Below, piece after piece: positions 46,278 to 56,504 of a stretch of DNA of 64,000 nt. How positions within the stretch are numbered: position 1 is the stretch's first letter; the number at the start of each line of letters is the position of its first letter. Where the stretch lies: assembly GCA_024734495.1 (NCBI GenBank), contig JALMQS010000880.1:186001-250000 (forward strand). The letters are read 5' to 3'. Under the pieces are notes generated by a model. That model was given only the letters and a program-made list of their open reading frames with translations, searched no databases and was not told the DNA's origin. Source of the stretch: Forficula auricularia. Taxonomy: Eukaryota > Arthropoda > Insecta > Dermaptera > Forficulidae. The translations under genes and the position numbers were made by a program.

Positions 46278-46754
46278 CCATAAATAATGCCTTTGGCCTC
46301 AAGCATATTTTATTAATTGATTATTTGAATAAAAAAGTGATTGCTTGAAGGCCCCTTGACCGCAGATATCTATTTTAATATAGATTTTCGCTCATAAAAT
46401 TAAGAAAGAAAATCTTGTGGTTTTTCACAATTAATATTTAGCTTTGGATATCTATTTTGTTTATTAAAATAAGAAGATTGAAATGATAATAATACCATAA
46501 ATAAAATCATAGCACGTGTTTCAAAAAAAAATCATTTGCATAGAAACTGCTTTCTAATAGGTATAATTCCCGGCACTTTGCCATCAAGAATATTGTGTAA
46601 GTAAAACAAACACATTTAGAATTTCAATTTCATTTTTATTTATTTATTTTTTGTTGAGAAAACGTCTCTCATATCATTCAAAAGACACGAAACATAGGCC
46701 CAATCCCTTTAATATACGTAGTGAAAATCTAGTTGTACCATTACTACTAATGCT

Positions 46755-46982
46755 AATGATGAGAGAAGGAGTTACACCAAAAAGGTGCAACCCCTAAAGG
46801 CCTGGGTTGGCCCCTCCATCGTGAAAAGAAAAAGAAAGAATTTTATGGGTTGCGCGGGGGTCGAAGGTATCTGTGGATACGGGTCTTAAATAGCTGAGGG
46901 TTATAAGTCGCGGGAAAGATGGTGACAGGGAGCGAGTTCCAGTCTCTGGAGGCCATAGGGATAAAAGAGTTGGCGAAAGCGC
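46755..46982 (-). mobile_element. LINE family B, 3' half of an interrupted copy
   Basis: The minus strand from GCTTTCGCCAACTCTTTTAT through the coding end and 3' UTR (TTTAGGGGTTGCACC) matches the family B copy at 31228-31440. It is the downstream half of the element whose upstream half is at 48183-48477. Confidence 0.85.
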
Positions 46983-48182
46983 TTTTTTTTTAATGCAATC
47001 GAATGCAAGAAGGGGTGCACCAGTAAAGATGCAGCTCCTATGGATCTCGAAAGACCCTTGCATTATCGAAGAGAAGGGAAAGTTGATTAAGTGAGAGGGT
47101 GTAGACGTAGGTGTCTATGCACCCCGGTTTTGAAGGTTTGAAGACTATAGGTGCTGGGAAAGATGGAGGCTGGGAGAGAGTTCCAGTTCCTTGAAGTCAT
47201 GGGGATATATGTATTGGCGAATGAAGTGGTCCGGCACTTTTCCAATTTGACCGCGAAAAGAGTGTTGGGAGTCGGCAAAACGCGTGCTACGTGCAAAGCA
47301 TGCTTTGGGGAGAATTATTGATTTTATCTCATCAGAGCACCTGCCGTGATAGTATCTATAGAAAAGGGAAAGGGCAGAGACATTTCTTCGATGAGCCAGC
47401 GAGTCGAGGGAGTCGGTGAGGGTAGAATCGTTAATTAGCCTGACGGCTCGTTTCTGAATTGCATCTAGGGTAGCAAGAGAATATTTTGAGGCTCCTCTCC
47501 ATAGATGAGAGCCGTATTCGAGACAGGGGCGGATTTGGGCCTTGTAGATGGTGAGAAGTTGTGGGGGTTTGTAAAATCGCTTGAACCTGAATAAGAAGCC
47601 AATCTTCCTTGCTGCAGATTTCGCCACAGAGGAGATGTGTTCATTCCAAGACAGGTCGGATGCTACAGAGACGCCTAACATGGATAGGCTGTCACACATT
47701 TTCAGGGTATTCGAATTGAAGTGAATATCAGGGAAATCTTTATTTTCGCGCCTAGAAATTAGACAATATGAGTCTTGTTTGAATTAAAGTTAACTAAATT
47801 TTGAGAGCCCCATTTATTCAGTTTGTCTAGGTCGAGAGTAATTGAGGAGGCAACGTTGATTCGATTATTCGGGAGTGAGGGTTTGCCGTGTAGAGTGCTA
47901 TCGTCGGCGTAACAATGAGTGGGGTTTGACGTTTGATCTATAAGGTCGTTTATATAAATTAGGAAGAGTGTGGAGGAGATTACAGAGCCTTGGGGAACAC
48001 CAGCGTTTGTGGAGAACGATTCAGATGATATTCCATCTACCACAACTTTTATACTTCGGTTTGTCAGAAAGCTTTCTATCCATTTGCGAAGTGTTGGTGT
48101 GAATCCAAAGGCTTACAGTTTGGCAAGAAGATTTTTGTGCCAAACCTGGTCAAAAGCTTTGGTGATATATCAAGGGCCACAG
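46983..48182 (-). mobile_element. Jockey-like LINE family A, 1.2 kb, inserted into family B
   Basis: The minus strand starts at CTGTGGCCCTTGATATATCA (reverse-transcriptase motif near SKAFDQVWHKNLLAKL). It has GVPQGSVISSTLFLIYIND and HCYADDST (47759-48043), then in another frame [57 protein letters not shown] (47145-47699). A 3' UTR with CGAGATCCATAGGAGCTGCA and an A-run at 46983-46990 ends it. Frameshifts and 5' truncation make it non-functional. Confidence 0.9.
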
Positions 48183-48477
48183 CTTGTTCGACTTTTATCC
48201 AATTTGACAGCGAAGGGGTGCTGAGCGTCAGAAAACCGCGTGTTTCTCGTAAAGAGGGCATTAGGGGAGATAATTGATTTCAGCTTGACTGAACAGACAC
48301 CGTGATAGTATCTGTAGTACAGGGAAAAGGCAGAAACGGTTCTTCGGTGATCTAGGGGGGAGTCGAGTGAGTTGGTTAGAGCCGGGTCTCCTATTAGTTT
48401 AAATGCTCGCTTCTGAATTGCATCCAGTGTAGCAAGAGAATGCTTGGAGGCAGCCCTCCACAGATGAGAGCCATATT
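48183..48477 (-). mobile_element. LINE family B, 5' half of the interrupted copy
   Basis: The minus strand reads from ATGGCTCTCATCTGTGGAGG to AAAAGTCGAACAAG, where family A begins. In the uninterrupted copy at 30978 the same GTCGAACAAG continues directly into GGCTTTCGCC. Confidence 0.88.
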
Positions 48478-48600
48478 GAAATAATGAAATAAAGAAGAAT
48501 TGTTTAACTTGAAAAATAATTGTATAATAAAAAAAATGATCATATAAAGTTAATTCTGAACTGTCTGCTATTTCTACTTACATAATTACATAAAGTCAAT

Positions 48601-48970
48601 CGAATCACATCATTATCTAGACACCTGGCAGTGTATCAGCCAAGTTCGGAAAAACGGGCGACTCACCGGCCATCTGTATATTTACACAAACCATTTCGAC
48701 CTACTTTCGACTCCCCCATAACTCAAAAACTATTAGACCTACACACTTGAAATTTTGCATGTCTAATAAGGCCCACTGGAACACCTAGAATCCCAAATGA
48801 ATAAACCTATTATAGTTATTGAGTTATTAAGGTCTGAAAAGTGGCATTTTTAATACTGACTGACTCACTCACTCACTGACTGACTGACATTTCAAAAATC
48901 TAAAGTACTTCCGCTGATCCTAGAATGCTGAAATTTGGCATACTGGTTAGAGTTAGAGCTACAATTAAAG
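48601..48970. repeat. Dispersed CACT-type repeat, copy 2
   Basis: AGCCAAGTTCGG, TATATTTACACAAACCATTT, a TGACTCACTCACTCACTGAC microsatellite at about 48860-48890, then GAATGCTGAAATTTGGCATA. Related to 24366-24660 and continuing to about 49200 with GAAACTTTCCC phrases repeated twice. Confidence 0.6.
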
Positions 48971-49300
48971 GAAAATCGAAAGAGTGAAACTTTCCCCTTT
49001 CAGGACCTAAAATAAAGGGGTGAAATTTATTATAGGCTTGATTAACATATATTGAAAATACAATCAAGCTAGAATTATGAAATTTTGTATACTGATAAAT
49101 CTTGGCACATTAATAAAGGAAGATATTGAAAAACCGAAACTTTCCCTTTTTCGTGACCCGAAATGAAGGTGTGAAATTTATGAAAAACCAACCAGGTTTT
49201 TAACATATATTTTTTGAGAAATATTTAATAATTATTAATGTAAATGTTTAAATGTAATTATTTAGATAAATTAAACGAAAAAACTTTTCAAAATTAATGA

Positions 49301-49818
49301 TATCTGACCAAAAACATAAATGTGAAAAAGGGCTAAGTTCGGTGCAAACGGCTTCTCCGACAAAAGAGTTGAGTTCTAGACGGGTACCAAGTTCCATAGC
49401 AGTTGCTTAAATCATAGCTATATGGATGTACAGCCTTCTTTAATTGATTTAAAAGAAAATTTGTTACGTTCTTTGATATTAAATTGATAACTTGGCAAGT
49501 TTTATATCCAACTAAATTGTTTTTGTAGTATAAAATAGAAAAAATACCAAAGCTAAATTTTAAACTTGTATTAAATATCATCACTTTCAAGGTAATTTAT
49601 TGACTATTTATAACTTGCCAAGTTATAAATTTAATATCAAAGAACAAAACAAATTTTCTTTTAAATCAATTAAAGAAGGCTCTACATCCCTATAGCTATG
49701 ATTTAAGCATCTTTTATGGAACTTGGTACCCGTTTAGATCTCAATTCTTTTGTCGGCGAAGCCGTTTGCACTGAACTTGGCCCCTTTTTCACATTTATGT
49801 TTTTGGACAGATCATATT
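49301..49818. mobile_element. Fold-back element, arms about 195 bp
   Basis: The left arm (CCAAAAACATAAATGTGAAA, GGGTACCAAGTTCCATA, TTGATAACTTGGCAAGTT) is repeated inverted from about 49609 to the end. A loop of about 100 bp lies between. It is flanked by TGAT.TCTG.CC at both outer ends and carries no transposase. Confidence 0.85.
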
Positions 49819-49819
49819 T

Positions 49820-50940
49820 AAAAACTGATTGAAGTAAATGACGGTAATGTTAATGTGTTAAAATTTTACTTTTTACGCTCATTTGGAAATATTTTTGGCA
49901 CAGTTTGTTTATTACTAATTGATAAGCTGATAAGGAACTAAATGTATATTATTCCTGTGACCATCAATTGGGAAAACAGTGAATGATTGATTGGAAATAA
50001 ATGAATATAATTATATTGTAATTTTTTGTTTAATAATACTTTTATTTTTGTTCTTTTTTATATTTATTTTATATATAGTAAATAAATAATTGACATTAAT
50101 TACTAAACAACTACTAGACTGGATCTTGAAATAAAAACGATAGAAACAACAGCGAATTGAATCTCTGTGTTCCTGGTTGCAGATATAGAGGGGCTTGGAG
50201 AAATGAATGGATTCATCCAATTTTCGAATAATAATTATTTTAAGATTTATTTAGGTGTTTTATGCAAACTTGAAGGTGGTGGTTTGATTGGGATTTTGAG
50301 TGTTATTTTTAATTAATTGTTCGCAATTATACTAAAGCCTATATATCTGATTATATTTTTTAAAATAGCGATGAAGATGTCGACACAAAGTTCAGCGTAA
50401 CGTTGGCATCAGAACGTCGTCTCTTATTGAAAATAAAGAATAAATAAAAACAATATATTTGTTTAAATTTTTTTGACGTGACAACGTCTTATAATTCGAT
50501 GGAGCCGGCTGCACGCTCGAAAAAACATGACTCATGCGGCGTTACCTCACTCTGAGGCGTTCCATTTAAGGCTTGAAGTGCAAGCGAGAGCGCGGAACAA
50601 GCGACAAAGATTGAGGCGGGCTTTTTAAAAGCTACAGTTACAAAAATTTTAATGATGTTTCCAAATTTTAAATTTTAAATTTAAGATTTATGAACAATAA
50701 TTAAATCACAGTTTATTCTTATAATAAATTATTCAAAATTATTACTTTTTTACAACAAATTACAATTAAATTTGCAAAAATATTTAAGTAAATAATTCAA
50801 CAACAACTTTTATTCAGTTAACTTGCTGAAAGAAATAATGTCAATACAAAATTTATTATTATAAAATAATAAAATCAAAAATTAAATTTTAACAGTCGAA
50901 TAAATTTTTATTCAAGTATTTTGTAAATTTAAAATGATTT
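49820..50940. other. Intergenic, no gene seen
   Basis: AT-rich with one GC-rich island at about 50500-50635 (GAGGCGTTCC, GCGAGAGCGCGG). TTGACGTGACAACGTC at about 50473 resembles the arm of the next MITE. Confidence 0.4.
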
Positions 50941-50960
50941 TCTGAACGAAGAATTTTATG

Positions 50961-51112
50961 AAAAAATCGGTTGTCTGTAAAGTCGGTTTACTGACGATAG
51001 TTGAACGTGACAACGTCATAAGAAAAATACCATTCCATCAGTATTTTTCTTATGACGTTGACACGTTCAACTATCGTCAGTAAAACGACTTTACAGACAA
51101 CCGATTTTTCTT
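50961..51112. mobile_element. Palindromic MITE, arms about 70 bp
   Basis: AAATCGGTTGTCTGTAAAGT, CTGACGATAGTTGAACGTG and CAACGTCATAAGAAAAATAC are repeated inverted after a 10-bp loop, with two or three mismatches. Confidence 0.85.
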
Positions 51113-51407
51113 AAAGCAGAACACTTGATTCAAGTTTGAAAGAAACACTACCGAAATAAATCTTAAAATTGGAAACATACAATAAGTTTACCTACATGAA
51201 GAAAATAATTTAATTTGATCATCGAAAATTTTTGGAAGTCTGCCTCCATCTTTAGTCTAATATAATTATTTCATATAAAATTGAATGAATTTTTGTTCAT
51301 ATTGAATCTCCATGAATATTTATTTTATTTTCAGAAAATGCAAAAGTGAATAAACATAACCCAATATTTTGTTAAGGGAGAATGGTGTAGGTTCTTGGTG
51401 AAACATA

Positions 51408-51640
51408 TTAAATAAAGTAAAGAAATATTTTTAGAACTTTTTTTAATTTTTTAAACATAAAATACTAGGTAGGTTTCACATAAATAAAAGATCAGATGCT
51501 TGTTTAGCACGACTCAATATATATTTCGGGGTGTAAGCCCATCTTCAGGAATTCACAAAGGAAACCTACCTAGTATTTTATATTTAAAAAATTTAAAAAA
51601 AAAGTTCCAAAAAAATTTTCTTTACTTTATAAACCAATAT
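51408..51640 (-). repeat. Palindrome P3 with a hammerhead-like motif in the loop
   Basis: Arms of about 75 bp (AATAAAGTAAAGAAATATTT; AATACTAGGTAGGTTTCACA) flank a loop. Its minus strand reads CTGAAGA, T, GGG / CCC stem with loop CTTACAC, GAA (51548 down to about 51524), then an AT tract and GAGTC. Confidence 0.65.
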
Positions 51641-51676
51641 AAAATATTTATGCTTAATTAATTAATTACCTTTTAT

Positions 51677-52861
51677 TAGTGGCAGAGCTACCGTGGAGCA
51701 TTTGGAGCAGTTGCTCCAGGCCCATGAGGGCTTACAATGAGAAGGGACGCAAATTTTTATAAACATGTGCATAAAAATGTTTCAATTTGCCAGATTTGCA
51801 AATATACAAGAAAAAAAATTATACTATAATAATAAAATTATAAGCACCTAAATATTTTACTATGAACTTGACTAATCATAATTCTGATTTCAGAAGATAT
51901 ACAATAAATTTAACACTTTATATACGTAAACCTATAAAAATTAATGATGATTTCTAAACTAAATTTTCAAAACAATTTCGCCAGATCTCTTCCGATAAAC
52001 TTAATTATATTATTTCCATATTATTTTTTTAAAATAAGTATAGCTGCCAGTTAATTAAATAAATAAAAACAAGGGTGCAACGATTTTTAACCGACTTCAA
52101 AAAAGGAGGAGGTTCTCTATTCGATTGAATTTTTTTTTTTTTTTGTGCCTATGTTACCTCATATCTCCGCCAATTCTCAACCGATTTTGAAAATTTTTTT
52201 TGCATTGGGTCCAGTCTAGCTTCCGATTGGTCCCATTTTTTTTTCGTTTTTTTTTCATAGGTATTAGACCTTTTTTATTAGGTTTGTTTAGACCTAACTT
52301 CTTTGTTTATGAACCGATTTCGATGGTTCTTTTTTTATCCGATAGGGGTGTCTTAGGGATGGTGTCATATTGATTTGATCAAGTTCTGATGATATGATCA
52401 CTATTAATAACATCACTAAAAAGAGAAAAATAAAATAATTTTTAAGAAAAAAATAAAACCGACTTCAAAAAATTAAATGCAACAAATAAAATACACTAAA
52501 AGGTATAAAATAATTATTATCTTATTTAGTTACAACTAAACGACGAAATATTAACATGAAATTACTTTTTGAAGTTGGTGCCAAACATATACCTTTTATG
52601 AATCGCACCTCGACGAATCTTACTTAGTACGTTTGGAGGGAACGCTCGCTTATAGGTATAGTTTGTTTGGCACCGACTTCAAAAAGTAATTTCATGTTAA
52701 GATTTCGTCGTTTAGTTGTAACTAAATAAGATAATAATTATTTTATACCTTTTAGTGTATTTTATTTGTTGCATTTAATTTTTTGAAGTCGGTTTTTTAT
52801 TTTTTCTTAAAAATTATTTTATACCTGCTCTAAAAGGGGTGAATATGTAGCTACGCCACTG
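51677..52861. mobile_element. hAT-like element, 1185 bp, with nested repeats
   Basis: Left end TAGTGGCAGAGCTAC; right end, inverted, CAGTGGCGTAGCTAC. The flanks CCTTTTAT (51669-51676) and CCTTTTAG (52862-52869) differ at one base. Inside are AACCGACTTCAAAAAAGGAG, a phrase common in arthropod repeats, and the fold-back at 52437-52826. Confidence 0.75.
52437..52826. mobile_element. Nested fold-back element, arms about 150 bp
   Basis: The left arm (AACCGACTTCAAAAAATTAA, ACTAAAAGGTATAAAATAAT, AACATGAAATTACTTTTTGA) is repeated inverted with very few differences after a loop of about 80 bp (CTTAGTACGTTTGGAGGGAA). Confidence 0.85.
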
Positions 52862-52988
52862 CCTTTTAGTATATATAATTTTTTTAGCTTGTTAGTTGTA
52901 TTTATCTAGTAATAGTAGTAAATTTGCATAATACAAGTTAGATTAAGGAAATTAAATGAAGAGAGAGTATTGGGTGGGAGGTGATGCC

Positions 52989-53062
52989 TATAAAGCGGAG
53001 CGACGAGCCCGAGCTAAAAGAAAAGTCTTCAGTAAGAAAGAGTGAATCGTTGTGGCTGGTTG
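52989..53062 (+). promoter_or_regulatory. Candidate core promoter
   Basis: TATAAAG at 52989-52995, an Inr-like TCAGT with its A at 53031, and GGTTG at 53058-53062, exactly +28 to +32 from that A as expected for a DPE. The TATA spacing (42 bp) is longer than usual. The surroundings are more GC-rich than the window average. Confidence 0.4.
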
Positions 53063-53163
53063 GGTGACCTACTATCTATATACTCTCTAGTTACGGCTAG
53101 AAGTTCGCGGATTTTTAGCGACGCGTTCACCGGCATCAGAAGACGTTTTCAACCGAAATGAAG
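53031..53163 (+). CDS. Possible first exon (5' UTR plus Met-Lys) of a gene leaving the window
   Basis: A GC-richer transcript leader ends in CAACCGAAATGAAG|GTAAAC: an ATG (53158-53160), one Lys codon, then a donor site. Read through, the frame closes within about 14 codons, so an intron is expected. No matching downstream exon is recognised before 64000, so the intron would exceed 10 kb or the next exon is too short to see. It could also be the 5' end of a mobile element. Confidence 0.35.
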
Positions 53164-53169
53164 GTAAAC

Positions 53170-53868
53170 ATGTTTCATTTTTTAAGTGAATTGATTTGAT
53201 ATTTGAAATTGTTATTATTTTAGAAACATCATTTTTAGGGTTGTGTTTAGCCCAGGGTTTGGGGAACTTTTACGTCGAAAGGGTTAAAATCAAAGACGAT
53301 TTAAATTAAAAAGGGTATATTGAATCATTTATACGAGGAATGCAATCATAGTGGAGAAATAGTGTTTTATTTTTTATAAATAATAATATCAAAATTGAGA
53401 ATTTTTGATCTAAGAGCAATTTTAATACTTGATTCAGGCTTGAATTGATTGATGTGTGAATTTTATTTACTTAAATTTATTCATGTTTTTTGAGACATCA
53501 TCACCCCCAATTCATTGTTATCCAGGTTTGCCGACCCCTGGTGGATTTTATTTTTTAATTCCTTAGTCTGTCTGGAACAGAAAAATAAATATCTCTTAAG
53601 TTATTTTAGCTAGAAAAGTGAAATTTTGAACAGATGTGCCAACTGATGTTTCCCATTTTTTTCATAGGGGCGTGATTAAGTTAAAGATTTTTTTTAAGGA
53701 AACAAAGCATGTATAATATCAAAATGTAAATCTTAAACACTATTAGAATAGAATCCTATTTTTTCCAAAATAAAAAAAAATTATATCTGCAGGTAACATA
53801 AAAGAGTCATTTGATTTATCATGCCCTTCTATCTAAGTTAAATATAAAAGAACTAATATTTCGTATTA
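53170..53868. other. No gene seen (possible intron)
   Basis: AT-rich sequence with no recognisable repeat or exon. Confidence 0.4.
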
Positions 53869-54361
53869 CAGTGGGTGGCCAAATTATTATACTCAAATGA
53901 TTTTTATGAAGTAAATTTATTTTATTCAAACTTTTCAAAAAATAATTAAAAATAACCCTTTTGGACTGGCCTGTCAACTCGCCAGATCAAACAGATCGAA
54001 GTATGGGCGGCCCTAAAAAAGAAATCTGGAAAGATAATTACTAACAAAAGGGACTCGATAGAAAATATTATTAAAGCATAAGGCACAATACACCTGCACT
54101 TCAAGAATTAGCCAAAAAATGCATTGCCAGCAGTATGCCGTATCGCATACAAAATGTGATTGCTCGAAAGGGAGGATTCACTAAATATTGAAATTGTATT
54201 TTGAATTGTATTTGTATTATTGAATTTGTATTGTCCTAAGCTAATAAACCTATAAAGATAACAATGCAAACGATATTATGAGTTTAATAGTAAGCTAAAC
54301 CCTTAAAAACGTATGAAAGATATAATTTTTCAAATGAGTATAATAATTTGGCCACCCACTG
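53869..54361 (+). mobile_element. Internally deleted Tc1-like transposon
   Basis: 27-bp perfect terminal repeats begin CAGTGGGTGGCCAAATTATT, with TA on both sides; 493 bp. The interior keeps the transposase 3' end in broken frames: LDWPVNSPDQTD and, at the end, SMPYRIQNVIARKGGFTKY followed by a stop, the usual Tc1 C terminus. Most of the catalytic domain is gone. Confidence 0.9.
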
Positions 54362-54817
54362 TATGATCCATAAATAAGCTTTAAATAAATCCCATTAATA
54401 TTTCATTAAATTATGCTAGGACTATGACGATTCTGAATTGAAAAGTTCTTGCTTTACTAGATAAATATGCTCCATAGGCTACCTTTTAATGAATATGACG
54501 GTTTTTAATTGAGGTCGAGTATAAATTATAGAGGGTCGCAACTCCCACTATTCTCTTTAGATATGTTCAAGTATAACATATTAGATCCATTTTTTTTTTA
54601 TCTGATTCGTTATTACATGCTTTATATTAACTTCACCTGTATGTATCTATCTATCAATTGTTCTGTTAAATTCAGCAAACATTTCTCTATAAAAATAATT
54701 GTTTACCTACTCAATTTAAATGAAATTATATAAAAATAATAAAAATAAATACATTTCATTCTGTTAAATTCCGCAAATTTTTCTCTATAAAAATAATTAA
54801 GACTAAAAAGTAAAAAA

Positions 54818-55018
54818 ATAAAATATATTTTAAAAAAACTAAAAAACATACTTCTAAAAAGTACAAAATAATGTAATACTTAATCAAAAAGCGTGGGGCA
54901 CTTTGTCGAAATTTGTTAAAAGTACATGTTTCTGCGCCCCACACTTTTTAATTAAGTATTACATTATTTTGTACTTTTTAGAAACATGTTTTTTAGTTTT
55001 TTTTAAAATATATTTAAA
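54818..55018. mobile_element. Palindromic MITE, arms about 82 bp
   Basis: AAAATATATTTTAAAAAAAC, AAGTACAAAATAATGTAATA and AAAAGCGTGGGGC are repeated inverted around a 37-bp loop. A short direct duplication (CTGTTAAATTC.GCAAA) precedes it at 54660 and 54762. Confidence 0.8.
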
Positions 55019-55019
55019 C

Positions 55020-56400
55020 ATAAAGCTTCCCTCCCCGAAAAATAACATTTTCAGGTAGGTGTAGGTGTAACTTTGATTAGTTTTAGGAAGGCTAGTGATC
55101 CCCATATAAGAGCTAAAGTAGAGCTGAATACTTTCGGTGATTGTACAGAAATCGGCAAGGTCGATGACAAAATGATGATATTCAACATATAATGTCAACA
55201 AAAGCTTTTCAAATTTATTTTATAGTAAAATAGTGGAAAATCGGGGTGCATACTTGAATAAAATTTTAGCAAGGGTGGACCATTCAATTTATTATTTTCT
55301 TTTAATCTAAATTGATATAATTTATGTGTTAGTCTTTCACCCTCAAATTTTTGCATTAATATATTTTTTATTAATTATTGACCGAAAATTTCGGTGGAGC
55401 CAGGTACATTTTTTTTGAGCCCCCCCCCCCCCGGCTTATAGAGTTGGCGTCTGTGTGAAAAATTGAATTTTAATTTTTAACGATTCATTCCTGAGAACTA
55501 TTACACAAAAAAGTTTTATTTTTAAAACCAATATTATAGTTATAAATATATTAATGTATTGCATGTAAGTATATATTATTTGAGATAGTTACATTGCTTT
55601 CCATTTGAGAAACTCCATGCTTTTGAAATGGTATTCTTCAATAGTCGTAACTAAATTAGAACCGTTGACCCTCTCAACAGTTGGAACCATAGGATATTTT
55701 CCAGGGGAAGGGGCAAAGGCTTAGAGATAATATTAATAAATTTTTATCTATTGAATCAATACAAAAACATAGACATTATATATTTTTTACATATGTATAT
55801 AAAATTTAAATATATAGTAAATATATTTACATTTTTACTCACTCCTAGGGAGAGCAATTTCTTCCTCCCTCCCTATGAAAACTTAAGAGTGAAACATTTG
55901 CCTTTGTAGTTTCTGAATAAGATCATGATAAAGTAAAGGATGTGTAAGTTCCTATAGAACTCTATTAAAATATATCCATTCCTTGATAGATTTTAATATT
56001 ATTTTAAAAGAAGATGAAGATCGAACACGGACCAAAATCTATTTAAATTAGTTTAGGATGTTTTTATTTGATAAAAAAACTATTCAATCCATGGTATGTC
56101 TGCTGAAAAAGAAACCCTATCATACAGCTTTCCAAGAACCTCACCCGTTTCAGCCGTCTAAGATCATATGACCTCTACTATCAGTTTCCAAATGAAAGAC
56201 TTTTATAATAGTCTTTCGAGAAATTATAAAAACACACACAATCACTCAGATAGGATAAGACCTGTTTCTTGTGTATTTGATGCACAGTCCTCATGAGACC
56301 CTCTTGAAAGCTGGAGTTCCTTAATACGCCTACCGTTCGGGCAACCCTTCAACCAGACACATTCGCGCTACAATGGAATTCATTCCGAGGCCATTAGGAG
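55020..56400. other. Intergenic or intronic, nothing recognised
   Basis: AT-rich, with a C-run near 55420. No exon, RNA gene or classified repeat is visible. A 29-base A-run begins at about 56408, followed by TGATGAGGGCTCTTAAAACT, which vaguely recalls a decayed P1 core. Confidence 0.4.
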
Positions 56401-56504
56401 GAAGAAAATAAAAAAAAAAAAAAAAAAAAAAAAAAAATGATGAGGGCTCTTAAAACTACGCCAGACTTATTTCTGAGTAGTACACTTGACTTCGCATCCT
56501 ATAC

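Noticed and set aside
53158..53163. Naming the right-edge gene as ribosomal protein S6 from its Met-Lys start
   Set aside because: Two codons are not evidence; no matching second exon was found in the window.
54509..54733. 74-codon frame
   Set aside because: Hydrophobic translation from AT-rich sequence between transposons; part of it recurs as a short direct repeat.
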